Assembly: GCA_947462335.1 (NCBI GenBank)
Contig: OX381718.1
Span: 41,260,976 to 41,324,975 of the forward strand
Reading direction: 5' to 3'
Length of the DNA: 64,000 nucleotides
From: Harmothoe impar
Taxonomy: Eukaryota > Annelida > Polychaeta > Phyllodocida > Polynoidae
The translations under genes and the position numbers were made by a program. Every line of letters starts with the position of its first letter. Within the stretch, counting starts at the first letter, position 1. Below the pieces are notes generated by a model. It was not told where the DNA came from and searched no databases. It was given only the letters and a program-made list of their open reading frames with translations. Positions 1 to 10,991 of the stretch are shown in pieces.

Positions 1-439
1 ATACTTGGGCTTGATGTCCATTGGCATCAAGGATAAATAATGAATTTTCAACTGCAACTCTTTCTTAAGCAAAATTAAACTTAATGGTTTGACATCAGAC
101 TACCTAGATCCTCTAGAGTGCACATATGTAATTTTATACAAGCAACAAATCTGAGAATTATTAGAGAATAATTATGTATCTATATTAGAAATGCCAGACT
201 GGCTTAAACTAATAGTTTATATGGAAGGCATAGTGCAGCTGTGACAAAGGATGTTGGCAATGGTAGGTAATGGGTCAGTATATGAGGCACAGTAAAGGAA
301 CTGATATATTTTCTTGTACTGTACCTACATGTGCACACAACTGTGAAACAGTAACACTTTATCAACTACACTTTCACTTCTATCCCAGGATCCTCTTGGG
401 TTTAATGTCCATAACATCTCATAATGTAAGGATATGTAG

Positions 440-1160
440 AATGAAAATTGACCTGAGGACCCATGGTGTTGCTAGGCAATTAAACAAATATGATCAAGGT
501 TGCTAAGCAATCACATATATAATGTTAACAGGAAGTAAATGAAAAAGCAACAGATGAATGGTATGATTGGAATCCCAAGGGTCTTTTTTGTGGGAATTGG
601 TATGGTGGATATTGAACTAGAAACAAGTTAAACCTGTGTTGCTAGGCAACAATATAATTGGAAGTAATGTTGCTAGGTAACTAGATGTCCTAGCCATACC
701 AATTGATTCGTTGAAGTTAATTTAGTGGGGGGGGGGGGTGATGTCAGGATCTTCCTGAATGGTGTCCTGGGGTTTTGCTATAGATGCTTGCTTCTAAGCC
801 CTGTTTGCTATGCAAACCTGCATTGCTAGGCAGTTATATACAGGTAGTTAAAAGTAATGTTGCTAGGCAATTAGAGGTCCTAGCCATACCAACTGATTCA
901 TTGGAGTTAATTCAGTGGGGGTGGGTGATTCAGGATCTTCCTGAATGGGGTCCTTAAGTTTTGCTCTAGATGCTTGTTTCTTATGTCAGTTTGCTATGCA
1001 AACCTGTGTTACCCAGGTTCGGTCCGTATGGGCCCTGTGGACCTGCTGACCAGCCTTCGGCTGTGTTGGTTTTAAAACTATATCATCCTGTGTTGCTAGA
1101 CAGTTATGTAATTGGAAGTAATGTTGCTAGGCAACTATAGGTCCTAGCCAACTGATTCAT
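440..1160. repeat. Tandem repeat with RFX X-box-like palindromes
   Basis: The 13-mer GTTGCTAGGCAAC and one- or two-base variants occur about eight times (near 471, 499, 639, 665, 822, 857, 1091 and 1120). Several are embedded in a longer imperfect tandem unit of roughly 200 bp: the pieces starting 'ggtcctagccatacc' and 'caggatcttcctgaatg' recur near 690/750 and 878/930. The 13-mer matches the palindromic X-box bound by RFX factors, GTNRCC-N(0-3)-RGYAAC. Binding is inference; the repetition is seen directly. Confidence 0.75.
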
Positions 1161-1162
1161 TA

Positions 1163-1312
1163 GAGCACTACACAATACATAGCCATAGCCACCAACACAA
1201 CTTTGCAATGTTCAACTCCCTATAAATACTGTACAATCACCCCCTGTAGTTTTGCTTACAAACACAACCATCCACCATTACAGATGGGCTGACTCTTTAG
1301 TGTTCTGACAGT
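1163..1312. repeat. Dispersed repeat R1, copy 1
   Basis: This ~150 bp segment is closely repeated at 4417-4566, including the shared ends 'cattag' and 'ctttagtgttctgaca' and the internal 'caccccctgtagttttgc'. Both copies are in the same orientation and differ by scattered substitutions. No coding potential is evident. Confidence 0.8.
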
Positions 1313-1424
1313 GTACATGCAGCAGTAGACGACATATTAACGGGCTTATTACAGTGCTTCATTTGTGACTGCATAAACATGAGTTTGAAATTGGAGAATT
1401 AATTTTAGCCTTACCCAAAAATTC

Positions 1425-1500
1425 AGTTAAATATTGAATCAACGTTGAGTCAACATTGAATCAGCATTGACAACCATCTGTCAATGTTAATTCACGGTTC
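1425..1500. repeat. AACGTTGA-type degenerate tandem repeat
   Basis: Several degenerate copies of 'ttgaatcaacgttgagtcaac' type units run in tandem. A related short stretch lies at 5617-5670 ('tcaatgttgaaac', 'actcaacgttgattt'). It resembles subterminal repeats of DNA transposons, but no element ends were found. Confidence 0.5.
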
Positions 1501-2810
1501 CGTGCCCACTAGGTAGTCCACTTGAAAACAAAAGGTCTGTCATCACGAGTCACCGAAAAATGTGACAAGGGCGTTTTTATTATTCTCTTTTTCTTTCTTG
1601 GGGGTGGAGGGTGGTTAATTGATAAATCATAGGGATTTCATAGATGAAATTTGTATTATAGAAGTTAAGAGTTTAATAATCTGTGCAAGTTGTGAAAATG
1701 CAAGTTTTTCTTTAACTCAATACATCACCAACAGTGTGAGCTTTAACTTGATACTAAATATTCCTATTCATATTTTAGCATTATCTGTCAACATTAAAAG
1801 TTGTAAAAACAATACTTTTTCTCTACAGCAGATTTCTATTATGTGTGCGGTGATGATAAGCCTTGTTTTTTGGGTGTTTTTTTTTTCAAATATTCAAAAG
1901 CAACTGCTAAAAGGGCTAATTTGTTTGTTTATAGATTCCCCTGTACTCATGCAGGACCCTGTGCTTAATGAGTCATTTTAATGAGAGACTTTGAGTTTCA
2001 GTGGGTGCATCAGACACACCTGCACTTAAGCGGGCCACTACGGTATGTAACTTTGCAACTGAGGAAGCTACCAGCACTTATGACATTATGCTGTCCTTAA
2101 AAGGTTAGAGGCTTAGGTATTCAATGGTTACAGTCAAATCACAATCATCTATCTCTCATAAATGAGAATTGCACCTACAAATGAGCCATTGAATTGGGAG
2201 CTAAGTAGATGTGCCGTCATTATGCCATTTATTACAAACTACACTATCCTTTGCCCAGAATGACATGTATAAAGAAGAACAGGTGGGAGATACAATTGTG
2301 TGTATTTAGTGATCATATCAAATTTGAAAATACCCTTATATATAGTTAGATTACATTGAAAAGGACCTATTTACACTGGTTTTCCTTTCTAATGTCCCAA
2401 TTATGAATGTAAATGAATCTGAGTATATACTGTACATGAATATAAATAGACAAATGGCAACACCCATTGATACCGTCTCTGTCATATTTCATGAGTCGGG
2501 GCCGGGGCAGTATCCCACGAAGCCATGGGCTGAGTGGAATGTGCTACAGTTGCTGGGGGACCAGTGAGTCTATGAACGGCGTTATGTGCCTGCTAAACTC
2601 TTAGTTGGGTTTTCAAATGTATCATCAGCATTGTAAAATTGTAAAATAAACTCTACCTGTAGTGTGGGTGGTGGAGAGTCAAGTGTTAGTCTGTGTAGAT
2701 ATGAGGGTACCTCGGCTGTTACTTGGGTGACGGGATCCCTTAAGCGTGTAGCGTGCCTCCTATCCACTCCTCCTATATTTCAGCACTGAGAAGACTATAC
2801 CTGACCACAG
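1500..2810. other. Non-coding stretch
   Basis: AT-rich sequence with only short open frames that have no codon-like character. The frame at 1619-1981 is rich in Ile, Ser and Asn, as expected from AT-rich non-coding DNA. No gene or RNA is supported here. Confidence 0.6.
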
Positions 2811-2816
2811 GTTGTC

Positions 2817-3060
2817 TTTAAGGGCTGCATAGTGCTTTTATACACTGTGTCACTTATCAGTATGATGCATGACTGCAGTGGCGAGTAACTCGCCTAGGCT
2901 GCATTCATGCATCATCGTACAGACAGTGTGGTAATGTATACACCTAGTATGGTCAGCATGATAATTACATTTTCCCCTGGCGAGTTTGTGGCCAGTCCTG
3001 CATTCCTGACATCATGATAACCAAGGGAAGAGGACATTTAAACACCATGCAGCCCTTAAA
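2817..3060. mobile_element. Foldback MITE, family F1 (best copy)
   Basis: The 244 bp element begins 'tttaagggctgcatagtg' and ends 'caccatgcagcccttaaa', an 18-bp terminal inverted repeat with one mismatch. Inside is a second inverted structure in which 'atgatgcatgactgcag' and 'gctgcattcatgcatcat' flank a core 'ggcgagtaactcgcc'. No open frame is present, so it must depend on a transposase supplied elsewhere. At least eight related copies lie in this window. Confidence 0.8.
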
Positions 3061-3689
3061 AGTTCCTACACTACAGGTGCGACATCCCATCTGACTGACT
3101 GCTTCCAAGTAGACAATTATTTTGAATGGACTGTCACGCTATGCTTTCAGTAACTTGGTAAGTGAAATTGGACTCGGCCAGTCGGAGTTTTCTGCTTATA
3201 ATATTTTTTCTATGACCAGATTTAGGCCTTATTTGACTTACGTAAATCTATTACAATGCAGCACCACTCAGCCAATTTTCTCTATGAATCGAGAGAAATG
3301 TCCAAGTGTCACAAGCGATAACGACAGTGCCTAAACTGATAATCAGTATGCTCCAGAATGTAGTCAGTAGTGATCTGTAAAAAATCAGTAGCCATGACTA
3401 ACTAGTGAGTCTAACCTAGTCAGTCACCTTTTGACTACCTGGTTAGGAAGATGAACTGACAATGTTGATGATAGTTGATTGAATTGCACTTGCATTAACT
3501 GTCTACGTGTTACGATTTGAGTATCAAAGTTACGACTGCAAATTCGTGGTTAATAATGAATCTGAAAATGTTGATAATAAAAGTATGTGTATTGAAAGGC
3601 TGTACTGTGATCTGTCCATTGCTGCCTTAGTACTACTCTCTCCGCTGCCTACGTTTGTCTATTGAAAGGCATATGTATTTTCTGTGTAA

Positions 3690-3842
3690 GATAATGAGGA
3701 GTTACCTTACTTGATGATAGGTGTGATACGAATTGCCAATGAAATGTTCAAATATGGATTTGTACCAACGAGGATTGGCTCTGTTTGAAAGATGTCTTAT
3801 GAGAAATTTGGTCAATAAAAAGTATTCAACTCAACTCAACTC
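3690..3842 (+). mobile_element. Probable retroelement 3' tail
   Basis: The stretch ends in 'gtcaataaaaagtattcaactcaactcaactc', i.e. an AATAAA-type signal followed by a short (TCAAC)n tail. This is typical of 5'-truncated non-LTR retrotransposon or SINE insertions. No reading frame for a reverse transcriptase remains upstream. Confidence 0.45.
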
Positions 3843-4416
3843 TCCCCCCGCCCCTTAGTCTAGGGGCACTACAAAGATTAGGGTAAGTCTTTTTGACTGA
3901 GGCATTAAACATAATTATTTAGTTTTTGAAATTGTTAGACAATTTTAGTCATTTTTAAATATCAGTTCGCCATGTTGATTGATACATTAGTCAAGATAGT
4001 ACTTATAGCACTATGACTAACATCTCTAACCCATAGAGTATCAGAGCATTGAAACAATCCTTCTCCGGTGTGAAGGAGTCACCCCGTAGAGCACTGTAAA
4101 AAATACTGGGCCTGGAATATAGAGTTAGCCCATCAAAGATGTTGGATGGTGGGCAAACAATGGTTAACATATTTTGTCTATTTGTAATGTAAATACGTCA
4201 TATTATTACATGATATTTGATAGAATCTTAGTTTAAGTATATGTAGTCAGGAAGGCAATTACTAGCCTCATTAAATCAGTGCAATATTTGAGAAATCAGT
4301 CTGAAATAAAGATTGAAGACTAGGCTAACTCTGTTGATGTGACTAGGCTAACTCAGTCATCCATATCATAAAAACATTATTTCCTGCTCCTACAGACCAA
4401 TATTTTCAAAAACCAT

Positions 4417-4566
4417 TAGTGCACTATATAATACATGGCAATAGCCACCAATACATGACTTAACAATGTTCAACTCCCTAAATATACTGTGCAGTCACCC
4501 CCTGTAGTTTTGCTTACAAACACAACCATCCTACATTACAGATGGGCTGACTCTTTAGTGTTCTGA
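4417..4566. repeat. Dispersed repeat R1, copy 2
   Basis: Second copy of the segment at 1163-1312, in the same orientation. It lies directly upstream of the R2 duplicated block, so R1 may be one end of a larger element. Confidence 0.8.
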
Positions 4567-4572
4567 CATGTA

Positions 4573-5610
4573 AAGGCGGTGAGGCTCCACTAACGGAGTT
4601 TGTCCTCAAATTGGTGCCATTCTCAAGAATCTGATATCGGGCTCCTAGGGGCTGGGCCATGGGGGCATCTATGTTCGGGGGTTAAAAGTCCAAGCAGGTA
4701 ACACTGGGTGGATACCGAGACTCAGTACTGCCCTGTGACATCATAACCCCCGTTTAGCTGCTCCAAATACTGGCCAAGGGCCTGTACTGCAGGTTTTCAA
4801 TTTACCAGAAGCGGAGCTGCTATCGACAGCCAGGTGCCCTATATACCGTAACATATATATACCTTAGAAAGGGAGGTACTGTGGACCCCGCCATAGGTTT
4901 ATGTTTATAAATAATTTTCATGTTTACACACAAGTCAAACACAATTTAGGTCCTGATTTAGATCCCGATCTTGCATCTCCGGCCAATCAGACCCCCCTAT
5001 CTCATTTCAAACATGTTTGACTTTTATTTGCATGACGGCCCTCTCTGCACATGGATTTAATCGACCAATTTAAGTGAAATATATATATAGGAAATGGGCC
5101 TAGTTTTTACCTGATCAATTGGTACAGACCCTTTTGATCTGATCGTAGGAATATATAGAAAAATCGGGTAGTGGGGCCGCAGCTGTACAACCCAGTCGGC
5201 ACAGAGCATTGGGCAACTTAATGTGAGGCTCTACTAGCTGATTTTTCTCTCACATCGGTGCAATTCTATACAGTAGGCAGGGGGTACTATAGATCCTGCC
5301 ATTGATCTATGTTTACAAATAATGTTTTTGTTTATAAACAATCTGGAAAATAGAATTGCCAAGGCTATGTAACACCATTTAGGGCCTAATTTAGGTCCCG
5401 AATTTGCATCTCAGGTCGATTTTGACTCCCGATCTCATATCAGACTTGATTTCTGTTTGTCTGGTGCTCCACTGTCCACCTGGCTCTAATCGACCGATCT
5501 AAGCACAACTTATATAGAAAATATGCCTCTGTTTATCCCTCCTCAAACTGTATAGAAATGTATAATCAGATCGTGAGAATTACACAAGAAATCGGGTAGT
5601 GGAGCCTCGG
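4573..5610. repeat. Two tandem copies of a ~400 bp repeat (R2)
   Basis: The block 4865-5195 is repeated in diverged form at 5280-5610. Shared landmarks in the same order are 'gtactgtggaccccgccat'/'gtactatagatcctgccat', 'tatgtttataaataat'/'tatgtttacaaataat', the 'tcgacc' segment, and 'aaatcgggtagtggggcc'/'gaaatcgggtagtggagcc'. The divergence suggests an old duplication. No coding frame is evident. Confidence 0.65.
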
Positions 5611-5887
5611 CTTCATTGTCAATGTTGAAACATTATTGACTCAACGTTGATTTAACATTGGATTAAATGTTATGCCTATTGGCAAGGACATCTTAGATGA
5701 CATAACAATGCTCACGCGTAGACGAACTTTCTGTGTTACCTTGATAATTGTACCTTGCATAGTCTTACATTTGCATATCCTGCATAGTCTGGGCAAGTTA
5801 TACACAAAAGTTGGAGGCTATACCCCTTCACCTCACTTTCTTCTCAGCGTTTTTCTGCCCTTTTTTATAGCTGTAATGGAGTCCGCA

Positions 5888-5993
5888 CAATAAATCCTGC
5901 AGCTGATCGAATGACATAACATTAATACAGGACATGACACAGTCTAGGTTTGGCGGTACTTTTAATCCTCAGGCCACATTAAACACAGGCCCA
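5888..5993 (-). repeat. YR-1 split direct repeat B2
   Basis: 106 bp outermost 3' repeat of the element in its sense orientation. It matches B1 (6190-6295) except T/C in 'tttggtggta'/'tttggcggta'. The outer boundary is 'cgcacaataaatcc', sharing CA with the A repeats. Confidence 0.9.
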
Positions 5994-6022
5994 TACAACA
6001 ATATACACAAACAAGAAAAAAT

Positions 6023-6191
6023 TTGGTCGGCGCTCGTCTTAGTTATGAGCGGGAAGCCGAATACAAAGACCCTGGTACTGCTATATGACAGCAGGGGGCG
6101 ACACTGTCTCTATCAATCAACCCCAGGGGGCTCTGGTGTCTCGTACAGTCTTGGTATTTATCCCCGTATAAGGTGGGGCCTTATACCATCA
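6023..6191 (-). repeat. YR-1 split direct repeat A2
   Basis: 169 bp copy identical to A1 at 13115-13283, lying between B1 and B2. It starts 'ttggtcggcgctcg' and ends 'ataccatca'; the final CA is shared with the first bases of B1. Confidence 0.92.
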
Positions 6192-6295
6192 ATAAATCCT
6201 GCAGCTGATCGAATGACATAACATTAATACAGGACATGACACAGTCTAGGTTTGGTGGTACTTTTAATCCTCAGGCCACATTAAACACAGGCCCA
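6190..6295 (-). repeat. YR-1 split direct repeat B1
   Basis: 106 bp repeat immediately downstream of the recombinase gene in the element's orientation. It overlaps A2 by two bases at the CA junction. Confidence 0.9.
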
Positions 6296-6338
6296 ACCGC
6301 CCAACCGAAGGCAAGAATGTCCTGTCTTATCCACCATC

Positions 6339-7313
6339 CTACACAGTTGTATCAGCATTCCTGAATACTCTCCTCACAATTTTTCGCTCCAACTTCACTT
6401 TTGAGTCCATTGTACGAGTCAGATACAACAACACGCTGAGGCTCCTCCAGTCCCCCAGGTTCTTTATATCGATCAAAGATATACCTGACTCCGCCAACAA
6501 GCTGGCCCCACCTCTGCGCATGGAATGTGATGACAATTTGGTACATACCACAGCTTTACACAGTGACAACAACTTTTTACCATACCAACTGTATGTACCT
6601 CGTTTGTACCCCCCCTTATAGAGATACCCCACTACTTGAGACTCACATGATGGGTATTCCACCATGCTCCACAACAGCTTCATGTAGAAACAGACACAAA
6701 ATATTGACTCCTTTATGTACACAAACGGTATTTCCAATACTCGTTCACTAAAGCATATGGTCTTAGTCCTCCTAACCACCAAGAGAATACCCCACTTCTC
6801 CCACTTGACGTCCTTGACCTTAACTGACATGTCCTCCTCCACTATGTTAGACTTACGCAAAAGTCCCCTGAATCCCAACAATACCCCGACCCAGAATGCC
6901 ACATCCTCACTATCTGACATATCCAACATGGCATAGATCCTTTTTAAATCCTTGACAGTAGCCGGGTGAGCCTGCTCTGTCTTATCCCCCAAAGTCCGCT
7001 TAATCCCCCTCAATGTAATGACCAATTCAAAACTACTCTGGTCCACATGCTTATAGCCCCCCATGTCATGCAATACCCATACTGCAGTAAGATAACTCAG
7101 AATCGACCCATACTTCAACCTATTGGCTAAATGTACCACATACAACAATATAACTTCTAAACTAGCCGGTATAGGATCCCTTATCCCAAATTCCTCACAG
7201 AAGTCAAAAAATGAATTCCATTGAGACGCCCGAGTCTTTTTTGTCGAATCAGCCATCCACCGGCTTTGATACACCGCCAACTGTGACTTCAGCTCGTCAC
7301 CTGGAAGCAACAT
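6339..7313 (-). CDS. Tyrosine recombinase of YR-1
   Basis: This would catalyse integration of the circular cDNA of the element. The frame opens at 7319 with GTG; the first ATG is two codons further, at 7313, giving about 324 residues, normal for DIRS-order recombinases. Numbering from 7319, visible catalytic positions are Arg151 in 'LLGFRGLLRKSN', His265 and Arg268 in 'HSMRRGGAS', Trp291 in 'GDWRS' and the nucleophile Tyr299 in 'VLLYL'. The start overlaps the end of the RT frame (stop at 7289) by about 25 bases in another frame, so expression probably relies on re-initiation or frameshifting. All expected active-site residues are present, so the protein looks competent. Confidence 0.9.
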   Translation of the reverse strand: MLLPGDELKSQLAVYQSRWMADSTKKTRASQWNSFFDFCEEFGIRDPIPASLEVILLYVVHLANRLKYGSILSYLTAVWVLHDMGGYKHVDQSSFELVITLRGIKRTLGDKTEQAHPATVKDLKRIYAMLDMSDSEDVAFWVGVLLGFRGLLRKSNIVEEDMSVKVKDVKWEKWGILLVVRRTKTICFSERVLEIPFVYIKESIFCVCFYMKLLWSMVEYPSCESQVVGYLYKGGYKRGTYSWYGKKLLSLCKAVVCTKLSSHSMRRGGASLLAESGISLIDIKNLGDWRSLSVLLYLTRTMDSKVKLERKIVRRVFRNADTTV

Positions 7314-9586
7314 AACCACGGTGTAAATGATGGTGGCAAGCTCCCCTTACTTCGCTCATCAAAAAGACGTGAAATGTAATCTGCCACCCTGTTTTCCTTT
7401 GTGGAAACCCATCTAGAGACTATATGTACATTGTAGATACATGAACGCCAAAAAAGCTCCCTCAGCCACCACATAGCCTTTATACTTTTGGACCTCCCCG
7501 TCCTGAGCATGGCTTGTACCTGGGTGTTATCCGTCCACACCACTACCTTCCTGTCTCTCCATAACTCCCCCCACCTGTCCAAACTCGCCAGAACCGGCCA
7601 CAGTTCCAAAAGATTAATGTCATCTTTTGGATCATACTCCACAGGGCACGGGGCATGATGATGACCCAGATAATCCTTACTATAATCAACCAGATCAGTG
7701 CCCCAAGCTCCCCCTACCCAATCCCCATCCCACCTTGAGCCAAACCCGGTCATAGAGGAATCTGTCTCCACCTGAGGGGAATGCAGGCGTGACGGTTGAA
7801 TGACTCGAGCCTTACCATTGAAAGTAATCAAGAAATTTTCCCACCAATTCAAGTCTTCCTCCAACCACTCTGGAACATGAATGACCCTCCTATCATCTGG
7901 AGTGAATTTGATTAGGTTAATAATCCGTCTAGAGAAAGTGCGTCCCCCCCTCACAGCTTGACTTGCATGGGCCAGATAGCCTGCTAACACTTGCAACTCC
8001 TTCCTGTTGGTTGTCTTTTTCCCTTTGAAATCTCCAACCAAATTCAAACATTTGTGCACTTTATCTGACGGTAACCTCACCTCCATGGCTATACTGTCCA
8101 ACTCCAGTCCCAAGAACCTCACCACCTGACCCGGGCTTACAATTTTATGCCACGCAATATGGAAGCCCATGCTCCTCAACACGCCTATCAATACTGCCTG
8201 CTTACACCTGCATTCCTGCTCACTCTCTCCCATAATCAGGTAGTCATCTAAGTATCCATATACCCCGGTCACACCCCTCCTTGCTAAGCACCTAAGTACA
8301 AATTCAGTGATCTTTGAAAAAATGTACGGCGCACACTTTAAGCCAAAAGCCAAGGCACAGTCCACATAATAATCTTCCTTTGTTCCATTGTCCCAGACAA
8401 AACCCTGCTTTGTCCTATCCTCCTCAGCCACCAATACTGAACGATATGCTGCCCTAATATCGACCACCCCAAAATAACAACCAGGTTTCATGTCATCTAC
8501 CACTTTGTCAATACTGATGTAAGAAAACTTACTGCAAGTTGAATCCATGTGATTGTTTATACTGTCCCCCGACGGAGTCCCCCTACTGCAATCTGTAATT
8601 GGGCGAATACCCCCATCTGGTTTATGAATGGCCCCCAAGGAGTGAACACACTGGGGCCTGACCTTGACCTTCTGAACCTTGCCCTCTAACAATTCCTCCT
8701 TCACTAGTTTGTCCATCTTGCTTCTTGCTTCCCCCTTTTCTATGGATTCATAATTTTTTCTAAAATATGATTCACTATACCCGTCATCCACTATTTTAAA
8801 CCCATTCAAAACACCACTGAATATGAAGTCAGCGTCCCGGTCCACACCCGACTCATGCCCATAGCACTCATCAAAAACCACACACGGGTTTAACTGAGAG
8901 TGTACTCCACCAATACTGTGCTTACCACCGCACCTCTCGCCACACGGCCGACTCACAGTAGCGCCTCCACTACTCACTGAATATAACACTTTCGGTCCCA
9001 CCACCTCTGAGCGATAAAAAGGGGCATCTTTATTCCACTCCTCCGAAACACCAATATCAGTGACACAACATTCCTCCACACAACCATCGTCACTCTCCAC
9101 CTTATCCAACACGTAACAAGTCCCTACCTCATGTTCCTTGCACGTCACGTCCCCGTAACCCACATCCCACCGAGGCACAGCTCCTCTCCCGTCGCCATTT
9201 TTTCTTATGACGTCACCACTCCCGCCCGAAACCTCGTCCGGCACGAGATCCAAGATGGCGGCGCCCATCTCTGCCCGCCCACAACAACAATTCCCCACCG
9301 AAACTTCAGAATCACCACTAACAACCCCCGGGTTTGGAGTTTTAGATGGTGCCAACCTTGAAAAAACTGAAAAAGGAGCATTGTCAGTGCTCTCAACCAC
9401 AGCGCAGGAATCATTCGAGCCTCCCAACCTCTCCTTGAGGCGGCTCTCAACGTTCAAACACCCGTCTGCACCGCCTACCCCGGCCGGCACGGTAACCACC
9501 TCCTCACAACAACCACTCAAACAACCACTCCCTTCATGCCTGCCTACTTCTCCTCTAATCCATACCTCCCCCTGTGTGTTTACCAA
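7289..9586 (-). CDS. Reverse transcriptase-RNase H of YR-1
   Basis: Open frame of 765 codons beginning with TTG. No ATG marks an obvious start, and translation may begin by frameshift from gag. The first ~270 residues are Gly/Ser/Cys-rich and of unknown role. RT motifs follow: 'GAIHKPDGGIRPITDCS' near 318-334, 'VVDIRAAYRSV' near 374-384, 'ALAFGLKCAPYIF' near 411-423, and the catalytic 'YLDDYL' with Asp447-Asp448. An RNase H domain begins near 'ETDSSMTGFGSRWDG', with 'INLLELWPVL', 'WTDNTQ' and 'ENRVADYISR' supplying its acidic residues. No internal stop is present, so the frame looks intact. Confidence 0.92.
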   Translation of the reverse strand: MVNTQGEVWIRGEVGRHEGSGCLSGCCEEVVTVPAGVGGADGCLNVESRLKERLGGSNDSCAVVESTDNAPFSVFSRLAPSKTPNPGVVSGDSEVSVGNCCCGRAEMGAAILDLVPDEVSGGSGDVIRKNGDGRGAVPRWDVGYGDVTCKEHEVGTCYVLDKVESDDGCVEECCVTDIGVSEEWNKDAPFYRSEVVGPKVLYSVSSGGATVSRPCGERCGGKHSIGGVHSQLNPCVVFDECYGHESGVDRDADFIFSGVLNGFKIVDDGYSESYFRKNYESIEKGEARSKMDKLVKEELLEGKVQKVKVRPQCVHSLGAIHKPDGGIRPITDCSRGTPSGDSINNHMDSTCSKFSYISIDKVVDDMKPGCYFGVVDIRAAYRSVLVAEEDRTKQGFVWDNGTKEDYYVDCALAFGLKCAPYIFSKITEFVLRCLARRGVTGVYGYLDDYLIMGESEQECRCKQAVLIGVLRSMGFHIAWHKIVSPGQVVRFLGLELDSIAMEVRLPSDKVHKCLNLVGDFKGKKTTNRKELQVLAGYLAHASQAVRGGRTFSRRIINLIKFTPDDRRVIHVPEWLEEDLNWWENFLITFNGKARVIQPSRLHSPQVETDSSMTGFGSRWDGDWVGGAWGTDLVDYSKDYLGHHHAPCPVEYDPKDDINLLELWPVLASLDRWGELWRDRKVVVWTDNTQVQAMLRTGRSKSIKAMWWLRELFWRSCIYNVHIVSRWVSTKENRVADYISRLFDERSKGSLPPSFTPWLCCFQVTS

Positions 9587-9637
9587 TGAAACAGCCCCAC
9601 GACTAACATGCCCTTCAGATCCTGGGGCGGCCCCCTC

Positions 9638-10030
9638 CTATTCCTTACCCACTGTCGCACCCCCCTTGCACTTGAATACCGGGTGGTTTCCTCCACAAGC
9701 CTCACACACATGGTTAAACCTGCAATTAGGGTGCCACCCACACCCCCTCTCCTTGTTAAACTCCCAACACACACGGTCTTTGAACCCACCCCCTGAGTTG
9801 TATCCACCCTGGCCTTGATAGAACCCCCTACCACCTCCTAGCCTGCCCTGGCCTCTGCCATACCCTCTACCCCGGGCTCTGTTTCTAACGGTATCCGGAA
9901 TACAGGCCCTCCTGACTGTAGGCCCCCACCCCACAGGCCCACGGAACACAGGCCCCCAGCCCACAGGCCCTCCGGATCTGGGGCCCCCTGCCTTTAGGCC
10001 ACCCTGGCTACAGGCCCCCGGTCTGTAGGC
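9638..10030 (-). CDS. Gag C-terminal part of YR-1 with zinc-knuckle-like motif
   Basis: The frame encodes a Gly/Pro/Trp-rich stretch (repeats like 'GPVGWGP'), an Arg-Gly region ('RARGRGYGRGQGRLGGGRG') and a cysteine/histidine motif, 'CWEFNKERGCGWHPNCRFNH' followed by 'CEACGGNHPVFKC'. This is the CCCH/CCHC arrangement seen at the Gag C terminus of many DIRS-order elements and likely binds the element's RNA. The listed end is where the frame runs into the minisatellite array, not a start codon. It is out of frame with the N-terminal Gag frame at 12000-13049, so the two halves are separated by the palindromic array. Confidence 0.7.
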   Translation of the reverse strand, partial: AYRPGACSQGGLKAGGPRSGGPVGWGPVFRGPVGWGPTVRRACIPDTVRNRARGRGYGRGQGRLGGGRGFYQGQGGYNSGGGFKDRVCWEFNKERGCGWHPNCRFNHVCEACGGNHPVFKCKGGATVGKE

Positions 10031-10991
10031 ACAAATCTCACGTCCATTTCATACGTCCAGACCCCATTATCTCATTCAAATTCATCACGTCCAACACTAT
10101 CTCTTACAAATCCCTCACGTCCAACCCCTCCCTCACAACCCCTCCCTCACATCCAACCCCCCTCCCTCACGTCAAACCCCCTCCCTCACGTCCAACACCC
10201 CTCCCTCACGTCCAACACCTCTTCCTCACGTCCGACACCCTTCCCTCACATCCAACACCCTTATCTCACGTCCAACACCCTTCCCTAACGTCCAACACCC
10301 CTCCCTCACGTCCAACACCCTTCCCTCACGTCCAACACCCTTCCCTCACGTCCAACACCCCTCCCTCACGTCCAACACCCTTCCCTCACGTCCAACACCC
10401 CTCCCTCACGTCCAACACTCCTCCCTCACATCCAACACCCTTCCCTCACGTCCAACACCCTTCCCTCACGTCCAACACCCTTCCCTCACGTCCAACACCC
10501 CTCCCTCACGTCCAACACCCTTCCCTTACGTCCAACACCCCTCCCTCACGTCCAACACCCTTCCCTCACGTCCAACACCCCTCCCTCACGTCCAACACTC
10601 CTCCCTCACGTCCAACATCCTTCCCTCACGTCCAACACCCTTCCCTCACGTCCAACACCCTTCCCTCACGTCCAACACCCCTCCCTCACGTCCAACACCC
10701 TTCCCTCACGTCCAACACCCCTCCCTCACGTCCAACACTCCTCCCTCACGTCCAACACCCTTCCCTCACGTCCAACACCCTTCCCTCACGTCCAACACCC
10801 TTCCCTCAGGTCCAACACCCCTTTTCTCACGTCCAACCCCTCTCCCTCACGTCCAACCCCTTCTCTCACGTCCAACCCCCCTCCCTCACGTCCAACCCCC
10901 TCCCTCACATCCAACCCCTTCTCACACATCGAACCCCCCTTCTCTCATGTCCAACCCCCTCCCTCACATCCAACCCCTTCTCTCACATCCA
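10030..10991. repeat. 20-bp minisatellite, forward arm
   Basis: About 45 copies of a 20-bp unit of type 'ttccctcacgtccaacaccc', in perfect 20-bp register over most of 10200-10820. Units at both edges drift to 'ctcacatccaacccc'. The variants alternate 'ctccctc' and 'ttccctc' in blocks, a sign of segmental duplication within the array. Confidence 0.95.

Noticed and set aside
9207..9818. Pro/Thr-rich plus-strand frame of 203 codons
   Set aside because: It is the shadow of the minus-strand Pol N-terminal and Gag C-terminal frames, which carry recognisable motifs.
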